DNA from: an uncultured bacterium
GTDB taxonomy: Bacteria; Bacteroidota; Bacteroidia; Bacteroidales; Bacteroidaceae
Assembly (NCBI GenBank): GCA_905215575.1
Contig: CAJMQV010000041.1
Span: forward strand, 1-13,209
Length of the DNA: 13,209 nucleotides
Direction: 5' to 3'
Both the position numbers and the translations under genes were made by a program. Position 1 is the first letter of the stretch. Every line of letters starts with the position of its first letter. The notes below the pieces were generated by a model. It did no database searches and was not told where the DNA came from. It saw nothing but the letters and a program-made list of their open reading frames with translations. Positions 6,885-13,209 of the stretch are shown piece after piece.

Positions 6885-8162
6885 TTAAATAAGCGGTACC
6901 AAAATCTGGAAAAACCATCCCTTGAAACGCTGCCATGCATTGCGCCGCTGCTTCCAGTTTTCAGGAGTCAACCGAGTGGACTGCTCTTTATCTTTCTCAA
7001 AAATGTTCTGAAGCTGACGAGTGGTGCAAGTATCCATAATAAAGGCATTGACCTCATAATCAAAAGTCAGACTGCGACTGTTCAGATTGGCTGATCCCAC
7101 CGTACAGAAAGAATCGTCCACCATCATGACTTTTGTATGATGGAATCCCTCTTCATAATAATAGATTTCCGCCCCTCGCTTCATCAGTTTATGCACATTA
7201 TAGGCCACCACATCGGGCACAATCTTGACATCGGATTTCGTAGAAACCATAATCTCCACACGCACTCCGCGCTCCAAGGCACGGTACAACGCCTTGCGCA
7301 CACTACGCACCAGTGTGAGATAGGGATTGACGATCTGTACCCGATAACGGGCATTGTCTATGGCATACTGATAGGAACGGCGCATAATCTCGGGACGAAT
7401 ACGCGGAACGCGGTCCACCACACCCACCATCTTCTCGCCGGCTCCGGCACAGGTATCAGGCTTCAGACCGGAATATCCCAACGTGTCCTCCTGCATGTCC
7501 TGCAAGAACAAAGAATCCTCTGGCACCGGTTCGCCGGTTGTTTTCTGCCACATGGTGCTGAATATCTCCTCATAATCCTCCACGGCAGAACCTTCGATAC
7601 GCATGTGCATGTCGCGCCACGCGCCGAATTCAGGCTTTCCGTAAATATAATAATCTGCCACATTCATTCCTCCCGTGTAAACCATTTTTCCGTCTACAAT
7701 GACTATTTTGCGGTGGTCACGGTGCAGAGCATGGTTTATCCAGGGAAAGACTATCGGATCGAACGCATAAATCTCGATACCTGCTGAACGGATTTTATTC
7801 AAGTCGTGCTTCTTGAGCGGACGGCTGTTGCTGCTGTTTCCGAAACTGTCGAACAAGGCGCGCACCTGCACTCCCTCGCGGGCCTTCTGGGCCAACAGGG
7901 TAAAAAGCACATTTCCTATGGAATCGTTTCTGAAGTTGAAGTATTCAAGATGCACATAATATCGTGCCTGACTGATGGCAGAAAGCATGTCATCAAACTT
8001 TTCCTTTCCGCTACGAAGCAACACCACACGGTTGTCGTGTGTAAAATCCACTCCCATCTCTTCCAAAGATTCTACGGTGAGCGAATCACTGCGTTCCTGG
8101 GAGAAGGCCGAAACAAGCCCCACAAACCAGACGCACAAAATGACAATCCACCTATTCTTCAT
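6885..8162 (-). CDS. Exported phospholipase D / cardiolipin synthase-like protein
   Basis: A 425-residue phospholipase D superfamily protein with two HxKx4D catalytic motifs: H150-K152-D157 (followed by a G-G-M-N segment) and H342-K344-D349 (followed by G-S-A-N-L-N-S-R-S). The spacing and the basic, aromatic C-terminus ending near P-L-I resemble bacterial cardiolipin synthases, which join two phosphatidylglycerols or exchange phospholipid head groups. Unlike classical Cls, which starts with two membrane helices, this one begins with one hydrophobic stretch (about 4-20) ending V-S-A-F-S-Q, which reads as a cleavable Sec signal peptide. It probably acts in the periplasm or at the membrane surface. 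The exact substrate is open; endonuclease-type PLDs usually have one HKD motif. The start overlaps the end of a candidate small ORF upstream by 11 bases, so they may form an operon from the promoter at 8348-8355. Confidence 0.88.
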   Translation of the reverse strand: MKNRWIVILCVWFVGLVSAFSQERSDSLTVESLEEMGVDFTHDNRVVLLRSGKEKFDDMLSAISQARYYVHLEYFNFRNDSIGNVLFTLLAQKAREGVQVRALFDSFGNSSNSRPLKKHDLNKIRSAGIEIYAFDPIVFPWINHALHRDHRKIVIVDGKMVYTGGMNVADYYIYGKPEFGAWRDMHMRIEGSAVEDYEEIFSTMWQKTTGEPVPEDSLFLQDMQEDTLGYSGLKPDTCAGAGEKMVGVVDRVPRIRPEIMRRSYQYAIDNARYRVQIVNPYLTLVRSVRKALYRALERGVRVEIMVSTKSDVKIVPDVVAYNVHKLMKRGAEIYYYEEGFHHTKVMMVDDSFCTVGSANLNSRSLTFDYEVNAFIMDTCTTRQLQNIFEKDKEQSTRLTPENWKQRRNAWQRFKGWFFQILVPLI

Positions 8163-8325
8163 AGAACATGGGCATAAAATGATCCACGCAGCCCGCCTTG
8201 TACCTCATCCACGGGTCAAGAATGACGGTTGTGCAGCCAGAAAGCACTCGGAATTCTGCCGCTATGGTCCGCCATATCATCCTGAGCTGAACCTTATATG
8301 GACTGTTTGATAAAATGGATCTCAT
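8152..8325 (-). CDS. Candidate 57-residue small protein overlapping the phospholipase start
   Basis: On the minus strand an ATG at 8325-8323 opens a 57-codon frame that ends at a TAG (8154-8152) inside the phospholipase start (overlap 8152-8162). The ATG lies about 16 bases after the start site predicted from a TATCTTTG -7 box, in an AT-rich leader like those of other genes here. The product has a hydrophobic middle, several aromatic residues, two cysteines and an acidic end (FMPMFYEE). I do not recognise a family. Support: it fills the whole promoter-to-gene gap, and an ATGAAGAATAG-type overlap is usual for coupled genes. Against it: it uses ATA, AGG and CGG codons more than its neighbours, and an open frame of this length can occur by chance. 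An untranslated leader is the alternative. Confidence 0.35.
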   Translation of the reverse strand: MRSILSNSPYKVQLRMIWRTIAAEFRVLSGCTTVILDPWMRYKAGCVDHFMPMFYEE

Positions 8326-8347
8326 AAAAATAAATTGAATTAGGAAA

Positions 8348-8355
8348 CAAAGATA
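8348..8355 (-). promoter_or_regulatory. -7 promoter box for the small ORF/phospholipase unit
   Basis: Read on the minus strand, TATCTTTG matches TAnnTTTG exactly. The -33 position has no TTTG, only a G-rich stretch. Transcription would start near 8342. Confidence 0.55.
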
Positions 8356-8459
8356 TTATTTTTTCATGGATTGCCCCCTTATGACTATATCAAAAATACT
8401 AAATCACCGAATTAAAGAAGGAAAGACACTAAATTTTAGATTATTCTGCACAAAATTCT

Positions 8460-8467
8460 TATCTTTG
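8460..8467 (+). promoter_or_regulatory. -7 promoter box of the MaoC-type gene
   Basis: TATCTTTG matches TAnnTTTG exactly. A TTTA (8435-8438) stands 21 bases upstream as an imperfect -33 element. The predicted start near 8474 leaves a 20-odd-base AT-rich leader before the ATG at 8496. Confidence 0.7.
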
Positions 8468-8495
8468 CAATTCATTCAAATAAACCTAAACAATC

Positions 8496-8963
8496 ATGAG
8501 CAAACTTGTTATCAATTCTTACGAAGAGTTTGAAAAATACGTAGGTCAGGAATTGGGTACTTCCGAGTATTTGAAAGTTGATCAGGATCGCATTAACCTA
8601 TTTGCCGATGCAACTTTGGATCATCAGTGGATTCACGTGGACACAGAGCGTGCCAAGACAGAAAGCCCGTTTAAGAGCACTATCGCACACGGTTATCTGA
8701 CTTTGTCTCTGTTGCCTTACATGTGGAACGAGATCATCGAAGTAAACAACCTGAAGATGATGATCAACTACGGTATTGATAAGATGAAGTTCGGTCAGGC
8801 TGTTTTGAGCGGTGACAGCATCCGTCTGAAAACCAAGCTGCAGTCATTGGCCAATCTGCGTGGAGCAGCAAAAGCAGAAATCAAGTTTACCATTGAAATA
8901 AAAGACAGCAACAAAAAAGCCCTGGAGGGTGTTGCCATTTTCATCTACTATTTCAACAATTAA
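8496..8963 (+). CDS. MaoC-like (R)-specific enoyl-CoA hydratase
   Basis: A 155-residue single hot-dog-domain protein, the normal length for the MaoC/PhaJ group, which hydrates trans-2-enoyl-CoA to (R)-3-hydroxyacyl-CoA. The hydratase signature is visible: FADATLDHQWIHVD with the Asp/His pair D42 and H47 five residues apart, an acceptor helix with A-K-T-E-S-P-F, and I-A-H-G-Y-L-T-L-S-L (H65, G66). The catalytic Asp and His are therefore present. It is cytoplasmic, with no signal peptide. The gene stands alone with its own promoter and terminator, so the context gives no pathway; acyl-CoA or polyketide-type substrates are possible. Codon use (GGT, CGT, AAG) is moderately optimised, which suggests fair expression. 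Confidence 0.9.
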   Translation: MSKLVINSYEEFEKYVGQELGTSEYLKVDQDRINLFADATLDHQWIHVDTERAKTESPFKSTIAHGYLTLSLLPYMWNEIIEVNNLKMMINYGIDKMKFGQAVLSGDSIRLKTKLQSLANLRGAAKAEIKFTIEIKDSNKKALEGVAIFIYYFNN

Positions 8964-8990
8964 GGATTTTACTTGATTTTCCCTTATAAG

Positions 8991-9033
8991 AATCTTGCTA
9001 TAAAGTATTTCATGCTTGGTAGCAAGATTTTTT
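8991..9033 (+). terminator. Rho-independent terminator of the MaoC-type gene
   Basis: AATCTTGCTA (8991-9000) and TAGCAAGATT (9020-9029) form a perfect 10-bp stem with a 19-base loop, running into a six-T tail (9028-9033). It begins 28 bases after the hydratase stop. Only about 40 bases separate it from the next gene's ATG. Confidence 0.88.
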
Positions 9034-9073
9034 GTTCACTACAAATAACAAACCCTTTCCAAAACTTAGTCTT

Positions 9074-10405
9074 ATGGCAAGAGCCTTTAGCAATAAAGAG
9101 ATCTTACAGGTGGCCTACCCCATCCTGATCAGCCTCATCATGGAACACATGATCAGCATGACCGACACTGCCTTTTTGGGACGTGTGGGCGAGGTGGAAC
9201 TCGGAGCATCGGCCATTGGAGGCATTTTCTATCTGGCCATCTTCATGATCGGATTCGGCTTCAGTATCGGTTCACAGATTCTGATCGCACGCCGAAACGG
9301 AGAGCAGCACTATCAGGAAATCGGAGAGATATTCTATCAGGGGATGTATTTCATGATCTTTCTGGCAGCTGTTACTTTCACGGCCACCAAAGTATTGGCT
9401 CCATACATTCTCCCCAACATCGTGTCGTCACCCCATGTCAGCCAGGCAGCATTGAGCTATCTGCATTTCCGCGTCATCGGCTTCTTCTTTTCATTCATAG
9501 CCGTGATGTTCCGCGCCTTCTTCGTCGGTACGACACAGACCAAGACGCTCACACTGAACTCCATGGTGATGGTGGGATCGAACATCGTGTTCAACTATAT
9601 CCTGATCTTCGGAAAATTCGGTTTTCCGCAAATGGGTATTGCCGGAGCGGCCTTAGGATCTTCCTTGGCCGAGATGATTTCGGCCATATTCTTCATCGTC
9701 TACACAATGAAGAATATAGATCTGGAAAAATACGGTCTGAACCGCATCTGCCGCTTCAACCGCCGGCGTCTGGGCAAGATTCTGAACATTTCATTCTGGA
9801 CAATGATCCAGAATTTCATATCACTGTCCACCTGGTTCCTGTTCTTCCTCTTCGTGGAGCATTTAGGCGAACGGTCATTGGCCATCACCAACATTATCCG
9901 TAACATATCGGGTATTCTGTTTTTGGTCATCTCGGCCTTCTCGGCAACGTGCAGTTCATTAGTCAGCAATCTGATCGGACGAGGCGACGCCGCACTCGTG
10001 CGCACCACAATCTGGCAGCATGTCCGTCTGACCTATTACATCATTCTGCCGCTGACCGGCTTCTTTGCCTGTTTTCCGCATCTGATTTTGCGCATATACA
10101 CGGATATGCCGGATCTGATTGAGGCGGCAACCCCATCCTTATGGGTATACTGCACCACACCTTTCATCACCGCACTGGGCAACATATTCTTCCAGTCTGT
10201 TTCCGGAACGGGAAACACACGGACAGCTTTCCTACTGGAGCTGCTCACCCTGTGCATTTATGTGCTTTACATTTATGTCATCATCATGCACCTGCGCATG
10301 GACGTGGCTTTCTGCTGGACTTCCGAGCACGTTTACGGTCTGGTTATCTTCCTGCTCTGCTTCTATTATATCCGGAAAGACAAGTGGGTGGGCAAGCAGA
10401 TCTGA
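9074..10405 (+). CDS. MATE-family efflux transporter
   Basis: A 443-residue polytopic inner-membrane protein with about twelve hydrophobic helices, the standard size for the multidrug and toxic compound extrusion family. These antiporters expel cationic compounds in exchange for Na+ or H+. Family features: a first helix with P16 followed by an S-M-T-D-T-A-F-L-G-R motif (D31), a G-F-x-x-G-S-Q-I-L-I-A-R-R-N-G motif ending the second helix region, and a pseudo-repeat in the second half with F-S-A-T-C-S-S-L-V-S-N-L-I-G-R-G. Substrate and coupling ion cannot be read from the sequence. The ATG at 9074 is preferred over an in-frame TTG at 9032 that lies inside the upstream terminator's T-run. No convincing promoter is seen between the terminator and the start. 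Confidence 0.92.
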   Translation: MARAFSNKEILQVAYPILISLIMEHMISMTDTAFLGRVGEVELGASAIGGIFYLAIFMIGFGFSIGSQILIARRNGEQHYQEIGEIFYQGMYFMIFLAAVTFTATKVLAPYILPNIVSSPHVSQAALSYLHFRVIGFFFSFIAVMFRAFFVGTTQTKTLTLNSMVMVGSNIVFNYILIFGKFGFPQMGIAGAALGSSLAEMISAIFFIVYTMKNIDLEKYGLNRICRFNRRRLGKILNISFWTMIQNFISLSTWFLFFLFVEHLGERSLAITNIIRNISGILFLVISAFSATCSSLVSNLIGRGDAALVRTTIWQHVRLTYYIILPLTGFFACFPHLILRIYTDMPDLIEAATPSLWVYCTTPFITALGNIFFQSVSGTGNTRTAFLLELLTLCIYVLYIYVIIMHLRMDVAFCWTSEHVYGLVIFLLCFYYIRKDKWVGKQI

Positions 10406-10429
10406 TAAACGAAAAAATTGATGCTGACC

Positions 10430-10485
10430 AAAAATAAAAATCGTTTCGATCATTTTGCAAAATGATCGAAACGATTTTTATTTTT
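10430..10485. terminator. Perfect 56-base palindrome, bidirectional terminator
   Basis: Every base from 10430 to 10457 is complementary to its partner in 10458-10485, with no spacer and no mismatch. Both ends are A5-T-A5 / T5-A-T5 tracts, so each strand gives a GC-containing stem (core TCGTTTCGATCATTTTG) followed by a U-rich tail. It lies between the stops of the convergent MATE (24 bases away) and antiporter (20 bases away) genes and can terminate both. Confidence 0.93.
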
Positions 10486-10505
10486 ACCCTAATCCACCGT
10501 TATCC

Positions 10506-12578
10506 TCAGATGAGGAAAGGACGTTTTTCCGTTTCCTCGTCCTGCTGCGGATAAATCAGAATGAAATTATTGTTTTGCAGATAACGGTTCAGATAGCCCG
10601 GAATTTTCGGCATAATCGGATGATAGGACAATCCGTCGCGACGGCTCAACAGAATCCAGAGGCAATCGTTTGCCTTGACTTCACGAAAGGCGATCAGGAA
10701 ATCATTCCAGTCATCAAAATCCCGGAAATCCATCTTGGAAGCATCTTCGCCAAAAAACTTCCGGATCACGGCAAGCGTTTCCTCGGCGGCATAAATCACA
10801 ACTGCCGCTCCGGTATTGGCCGTAATGGTCTTTATTTTCTGCAACACATGCGAGAATCCGGTTTCTTTCTCAGCATTGGTAGGCACCAAGAAAATGTTCC
10901 GCCTTACCGTGGCCAGCGGCTGTACGGCCTTGTAGATAAAGGCATTCACACCACTTCGTCCGATAACGCCGTCGTTGATTTTTCCCAGGAAGTCGGCCGG
11001 CACGGAATGTTTCTGATGGAGTCCGAGCACAATATCGGTGATGTCATTCTCACGCACCACGCTGGTGATGGCGTTGGAAACACTCAGATCGTAACGGATC
11101 AGATCGTGCACATGCACATCGGCCGCGGCGGCTGTATGTACCGCCTGATCGAGCAAGGCCTTCGAAGCTTTAAGCTCCCGTTCGTCGGACTCGTTGGTAT
11201 TGATCACGCGCAAGGCATAAATGCCATCACGGTTCTGCGGGTTCTTCACAGCCAGACTCAGATTGATCAGTTCCTCTACCGTGTGGCGGTTGCTTACCGG
11301 AATCAGGATATGCTCGCGGTAAACCTCCTTCTTGTCCTTCGTGCTGATATGCTTCATTTCTTCCAGCGCAATGTTACGGGCTCCTTTTTGGGCAATGACC
11401 GTAGCGATGATGCAGGTAACGAGAATCATCAGAATGGTACCGTTCAGCACACTGTCGTTGAGCAGACGGATGGGATTTCCCTGGGCATCTTCTCCAAGAA
11501 TGATGTTATATCCCACCAACACCGCAGCCAGTGTGGCGGCTGCCTGGGCATTGCTCAAACCGAAAATCACTCTCCGCTGGTCGGCCGTGAAGTGGAACGT
11601 GCGCTGCGTGAGCCATGCGGCCGCCAGTTTGGTACCCGTAGCCACCAGAATCATGACGACACCCACCATCAGTGTGTCCCAGCTTTCAAAAAAGGCACGG
11701 TAATCGATGAGCATTCCCACACTCAGCAGAAAGAAAGGGATAAAGAGGGCGTTGCCCACAAACTCCACACGGTTCATGAGCGGGGAACTCCTCGGAATAA
11801 GACGGTTGAGCGAAAGGCCCACTAAAAAGGCTCCGATAATGCCTTCTATTCCTGCCAGCTGAGCCAGAAAGGCCCCGAGGAACAACAGCGAAAGCACATA
11901 GATGTATTGCGAAATGGAATCACTCACGTGTTTGAAGAAATGACGCGTGAGCAAGGGGAAAAGAAACAGGATAATGGCCGTAAAGAGCACAATGGAAATG
12001 CCCAGGCGCACCCAGAAAGCCGAATTTACCTCGCCGGTGGTCATTCCCACAACAACGGTCAGCACGAGCAGAGCCAGCATATCGGTCACCATCGTACCGC
12101 CCACGGTAATACCGACAGCCGGATTCTTGACAATGCCGTATTTACTGATAATGGGATAGGCAATCAGCGTGTGCGAGGCGAACATACTGGCCAGCAGCAC
12201 GGAAGTGAGCCACGAAAATCCCAACACCCACCGACCGACAACCGTTCCCACCAGCATCGGGATCAGAAAAGTGTACATTCCAAAAGTCAGACTCTTCAGA
12301 CTGTTTCTTTTGAAGTCGTTCATGTCGATTTCCATACCGGCCAGAAACATGATATACAGAAGACCGGCCGTTCCGGACATGATAATGCTGCTGTCGCGCA
12401 ACACCAGATTGAATCCATGCGGACCGATAATGGCTCCGGCTATAATCAGGCCTAACAGATGGGGAATCTTCAGTTTGTTCAGCAGCAAAGGTGCCCCTAA
12501 AATAATCAGAAGGATAATGAGGAACTTCAGAATGGGATCCTCAAGAGGCAAGGTAAGGTTTAAAGCATAGTATAACAT
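10506..12578 (-). CDS. CPA2-family cation/proton antiporter with universal-stress-like C-terminus
   Basis: A 690-residue inner-membrane protein. Residues 1 to about 400 form roughly twelve or thirteen hydrophobic helices of the Na+/H+ exchanger (CPA2, Kef/NapA-like) fold, with the family's G-x-x-I-G-P-H-G segment (about 48-55) after the second helix. In the central helix the ion-binding position reads T165-D166 where characterised electrogenic members have D-D, suggesting electroneutral or K+-type exchange. The cytoplasmic tail has no TrkA-N (Rossmann) domain of the KefB/C type. Instead about 420-560 looks like a universal stress protein domain (a strand ILIPVS, then DIVLGLHQ), and about 565-690 a second, more diverged one. 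The likely role is Na+/K+ and pH homeostasis. Start ATG at 12578 is preceded by an AAAGGTGG ribosome-binding sequence, unusually good for this genome. Confidence 0.88.
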   Translation of the reverse strand: MLYYALNLTLPLEDPILKFLIILLIILGAPLLLNKLKIPHLLGLIIAGAIIGPHGFNLVLRDSSIIMSGTAGLLYIMFLAGMEIDMNDFKRNSLKSLTFGMYTFLIPMLVGTVVGRWVLGFSWLTSVLLASMFASHTLIAYPIISKYGIVKNPAVGITVGGTMVTDMLALLVLTVVVGMTTGEVNSAFWVRLGISIVLFTAIILFLFPLLTRHFFKHVSDSISQYIYVLSLLFLGAFLAQLAGIEGIIGAFLVGLSLNRLIPRSSPLMNRVEFVGNALFIPFFLLSVGMLIDYRAFFESWDTLMVGVVMILVATGTKLAAAWLTQRTFHFTADQRRVIFGLSNAQAAATLAAVLVGYNIILGEDAQGNPIRLLNDSVLNGTILMILVTCIIATVIAQKGARNIALEEMKHISTKDKKEVYREHILIPVSNRHTVEELINLSLAVKNPQNRDGIYALRVINTNESDERELKASKALLDQAVHTAAAADVHVHDLIRYDLSVSNAITSVVRENDITDIVLGLHQKHSVPADFLGKINDGVIGRSGVNAFIYKAVQPLATVRRNIFLVPTNAEKETGFSHVLQKIKTITANTGAAVVIYAAEETLAVIRKFFGEDASKMDFRDFDDWNDFLIAFREVKANDCLWILLSRRDGLSYHPIMPKIPGYLNRYLQNNNFILIYPQQDEETEKRPFLI

Positions 12579-12606
12579 AGGCCACCTTTTTTGAGAATTT
12601 ATAGTG

Positions 12607-12641
12607 CGAAGTTATACTTTTTCCTTACATAAGCAAGCAAA
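12607..12641 (-). promoter_or_regulatory. Possible promoter of the antiporter gene
   Basis: On the minus strand TTTG (12641-12638) is followed, after 23 bases, by TAACTTCG (12614-12607), one mismatch from TAnnTTTG. The spacing is longer than the usual 19-21, so the call is tentative. The alternative is co-transcription with the acetyltransferase gene upstream. Confidence 0.3.
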
Positions 12642-12661
12642 ACGCCGTTTTTTCTACCGGT

Positions 12662-13204
12662 TCAGTCCTGACATAAAGTATAAAGAACCACACTCTTATA
12701 CTCGCCGGCCTCCTGAATCCAATCCTTCAGAACCGCCGTCCGTTCAAAACCGGTCTGCTCAAACAATCCGGCGGCAGCATGGTTTGCCGCAGCCACATAA
12801 GCATATACCTGATGCAGTTTGAGAAAGGCAAAGGCATAGCGCAAAAGCAGCGACAAGGCCTCACGCCCCAGTCCGCTCCGTTGGAATGGCTTGCTGATGA
12901 CCAACCCGACTTCGGCCCGCTGATGACGTATGCTGTAATCAAACAGATCGGCACACCCCACCGCTTCGCCCGTTTCTTTCAGTTCCACAATCAGACGCAG
13001 CTGACGGTCGGCATAAATGTCATTCTGGCTTTCGCTGATGAACCGCCGCAGAGCATAGCGCGAATAGGGTACATTGGAAATGCCATGCACCCACAAGGCG
13101 GTGTCGTTCTCTATATGATACAGAAAATCCAGGTCTTCGGGTTCCATGGCCCGGAGCACCACCCGCTTTCCTTCAAAGAACGGTTTATCGTCACTCTTTT
13201 CCAT
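12662..13204 (-). CDS. GNAT-family N-acetyltransferase (RimJ/SpeG-like)
   Basis: A 180-residue cytoplasmic acyltransferase using acetyl-CoA. The N-terminal V-V-L-R-A-M-E-P-E-D-L-D-F-L-Y motif is typical of the RimJ/RimL/SpeG branch. The acetyl-CoA pyrophosphate-binding motif A is clear: E-V-G-L-V-I-S-K-P-F-Q-R-S-G-L-G-R, with Q108/R109-x-G111-x-G113. The end has A-A-x-L-F-E-Q-T-G-F-E-R, the usual closing helix-strand. The acceptor (polyamine, protein N-terminus, antibiotic or other) cannot be deduced. The first Met at 13204 lies 5 bases from the window end, so a start further upstream is possible. The antiporter gene follows 83 bases downstream on the same strand; no strong terminator separates them. 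Confidence 0.88.
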   Translation of the reverse strand: MEKSDDKPFFEGKRVVLRAMEPEDLDFLYHIENDTALWVHGISNVPYSRYALRRFISESQNDIYADRQLRLIVELKETGEAVGCADLFDYSIRHQRAEVGLVISKPFQRSGLGREALSLLLRYAFAFLKLHQVYAYVAAANHAAAGLFEQTGFERTAVLKDWIQEAGEYKSVVLYTLCQD

Positions 13205-13209
13205 ACCAT

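Larger units (their letters stand above)
8163..8495. other. Divergent intergenic region between the phospholipase and MaoC genes
   Basis: These 333 bases hold the candidate small ORF (minus, to 8325), a minus-strand promoter box (8348-8355), a plus-strand promoter box (8460-8467) and about 105 AT-rich bases between the two boxes. Between the boxes the heptamer ACTAAAT occurs twice on the plus strand (8398-8404 and 8428-8434), 30 bases apart, or about three helix turns. That could be a binding site or chance in AT-rich DNA. Nothing else stands out. Confidence 0.5.

Noticed and set aside
7137..7787. A 216-codon plus-strand frame within the phospholipase gene
   Set aside because: Very His/Ile-rich with no recognisable motif. 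The opposite strand has two intact HKD motifs, so this is a shadow.
8398..8434. Repeated ACTAAAT heptamer, 30 bases apart, in the divergent promoter region
   Set aside because: Only two copies of an AT-rich 7-mer. It cannot be told from chance, so it is mentioned only in the intergenic description.
9032..9073. TTG-initiated extension of the MATE gene
   Set aside because: It starts in the T-run of the preceding terminator and adds a tail that is not typical of the family.
10455..11825. A 456-codon open frame on the plus strand opposite the antiporter gene
   Set aside because: It is His/Gln/Asn/Gly-rich with no domain, starts inside the terminator palindrome, and is the antisense shadow of a clear membrane transporter.
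12636..12658. Possible hairpin AAAAC-GGC-GTTTT between the acetyltransferase and antiporter genes
   Set aside because: A 5-bp AT-rich stem without a proper T-tail; insufficient for a terminator call.

Overview
The window looks like chromosomal DNA from a member of the Bacteroidales (Bacteroides, Phocaeicola or Prevotella type). The main evidence is the promoters. Exact matches to the Bacteroidetes -7 box TAnnTTTG lie just upstream of several starts (276-283, 2240-2247, 8460-8467 on the plus strand; 8348-8355 on the minus strand), one with a correctly spaced -33 TTTG. Shine-Dalgarno sequences are mostly weak and leaders are AT-rich, as is usual in that group. The gene families fit too. It reads as an ordinary housekeeping and accessory stretch. 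I see no tRNA, rRNA, CRISPR array, transposase, integrase or phage gene.

Layout. 1-197 holds the C-terminal helix-turn-helix piece of a Crp/Fnr-type regulator, with an in-frame TAG at the very edge of the window. 306-2123 is a membrane-anchored MutS-like ATPase with its own promoter. 2303-3553 is pgk (glycolysis), with the codon use of a highly expressed gene, closed by a strong terminator. 3628-6770 is a tight two-gene unit: an orphan NMT1/SsuA-type substrate-binding lipoprotein followed 5 bases later by a 727-residue TPR protein. Convergent to it, on the minus strand, is an exported phospholipase D/cardiolipin synthase-like protein (6885-8162). A large hairpin separates the two.

Upstream of the phospholipase gene, a previously uncalled 57-codon open frame (8152-8325, minus) begins just after a consensus promoter and overlaps the phospholipase start by 11 bases. 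It is the best small-gene candidate in the window. Divergent from it are a MaoC-type hydratase (8496-8963), a terminator, and a MATE efflux pump (9074-10405). A perfect 56-base palindrome (10430-10485) separates the pump from a convergent CPA2 cation/proton antiporter with C-terminal universal-stress-like domains (10506-12578, minus). A GNAT acetyltransferase (12662-13204, minus) lies upstream of the antiporter.

How they fit together. Most units look independent: glycolysis, transport, envelope lipid metabolism and DNA transactions. The physical links worth attention are the lipoprotein/TPR pair, the small ORF/phospholipase overlap, and the strong hairpins that separate the transcription units. 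Two of these hairpins sit so close to the next start codon that the downstream gene's promoter must overlap the hairpin or depend on read-through. I found no clearly novel multi-gene system.
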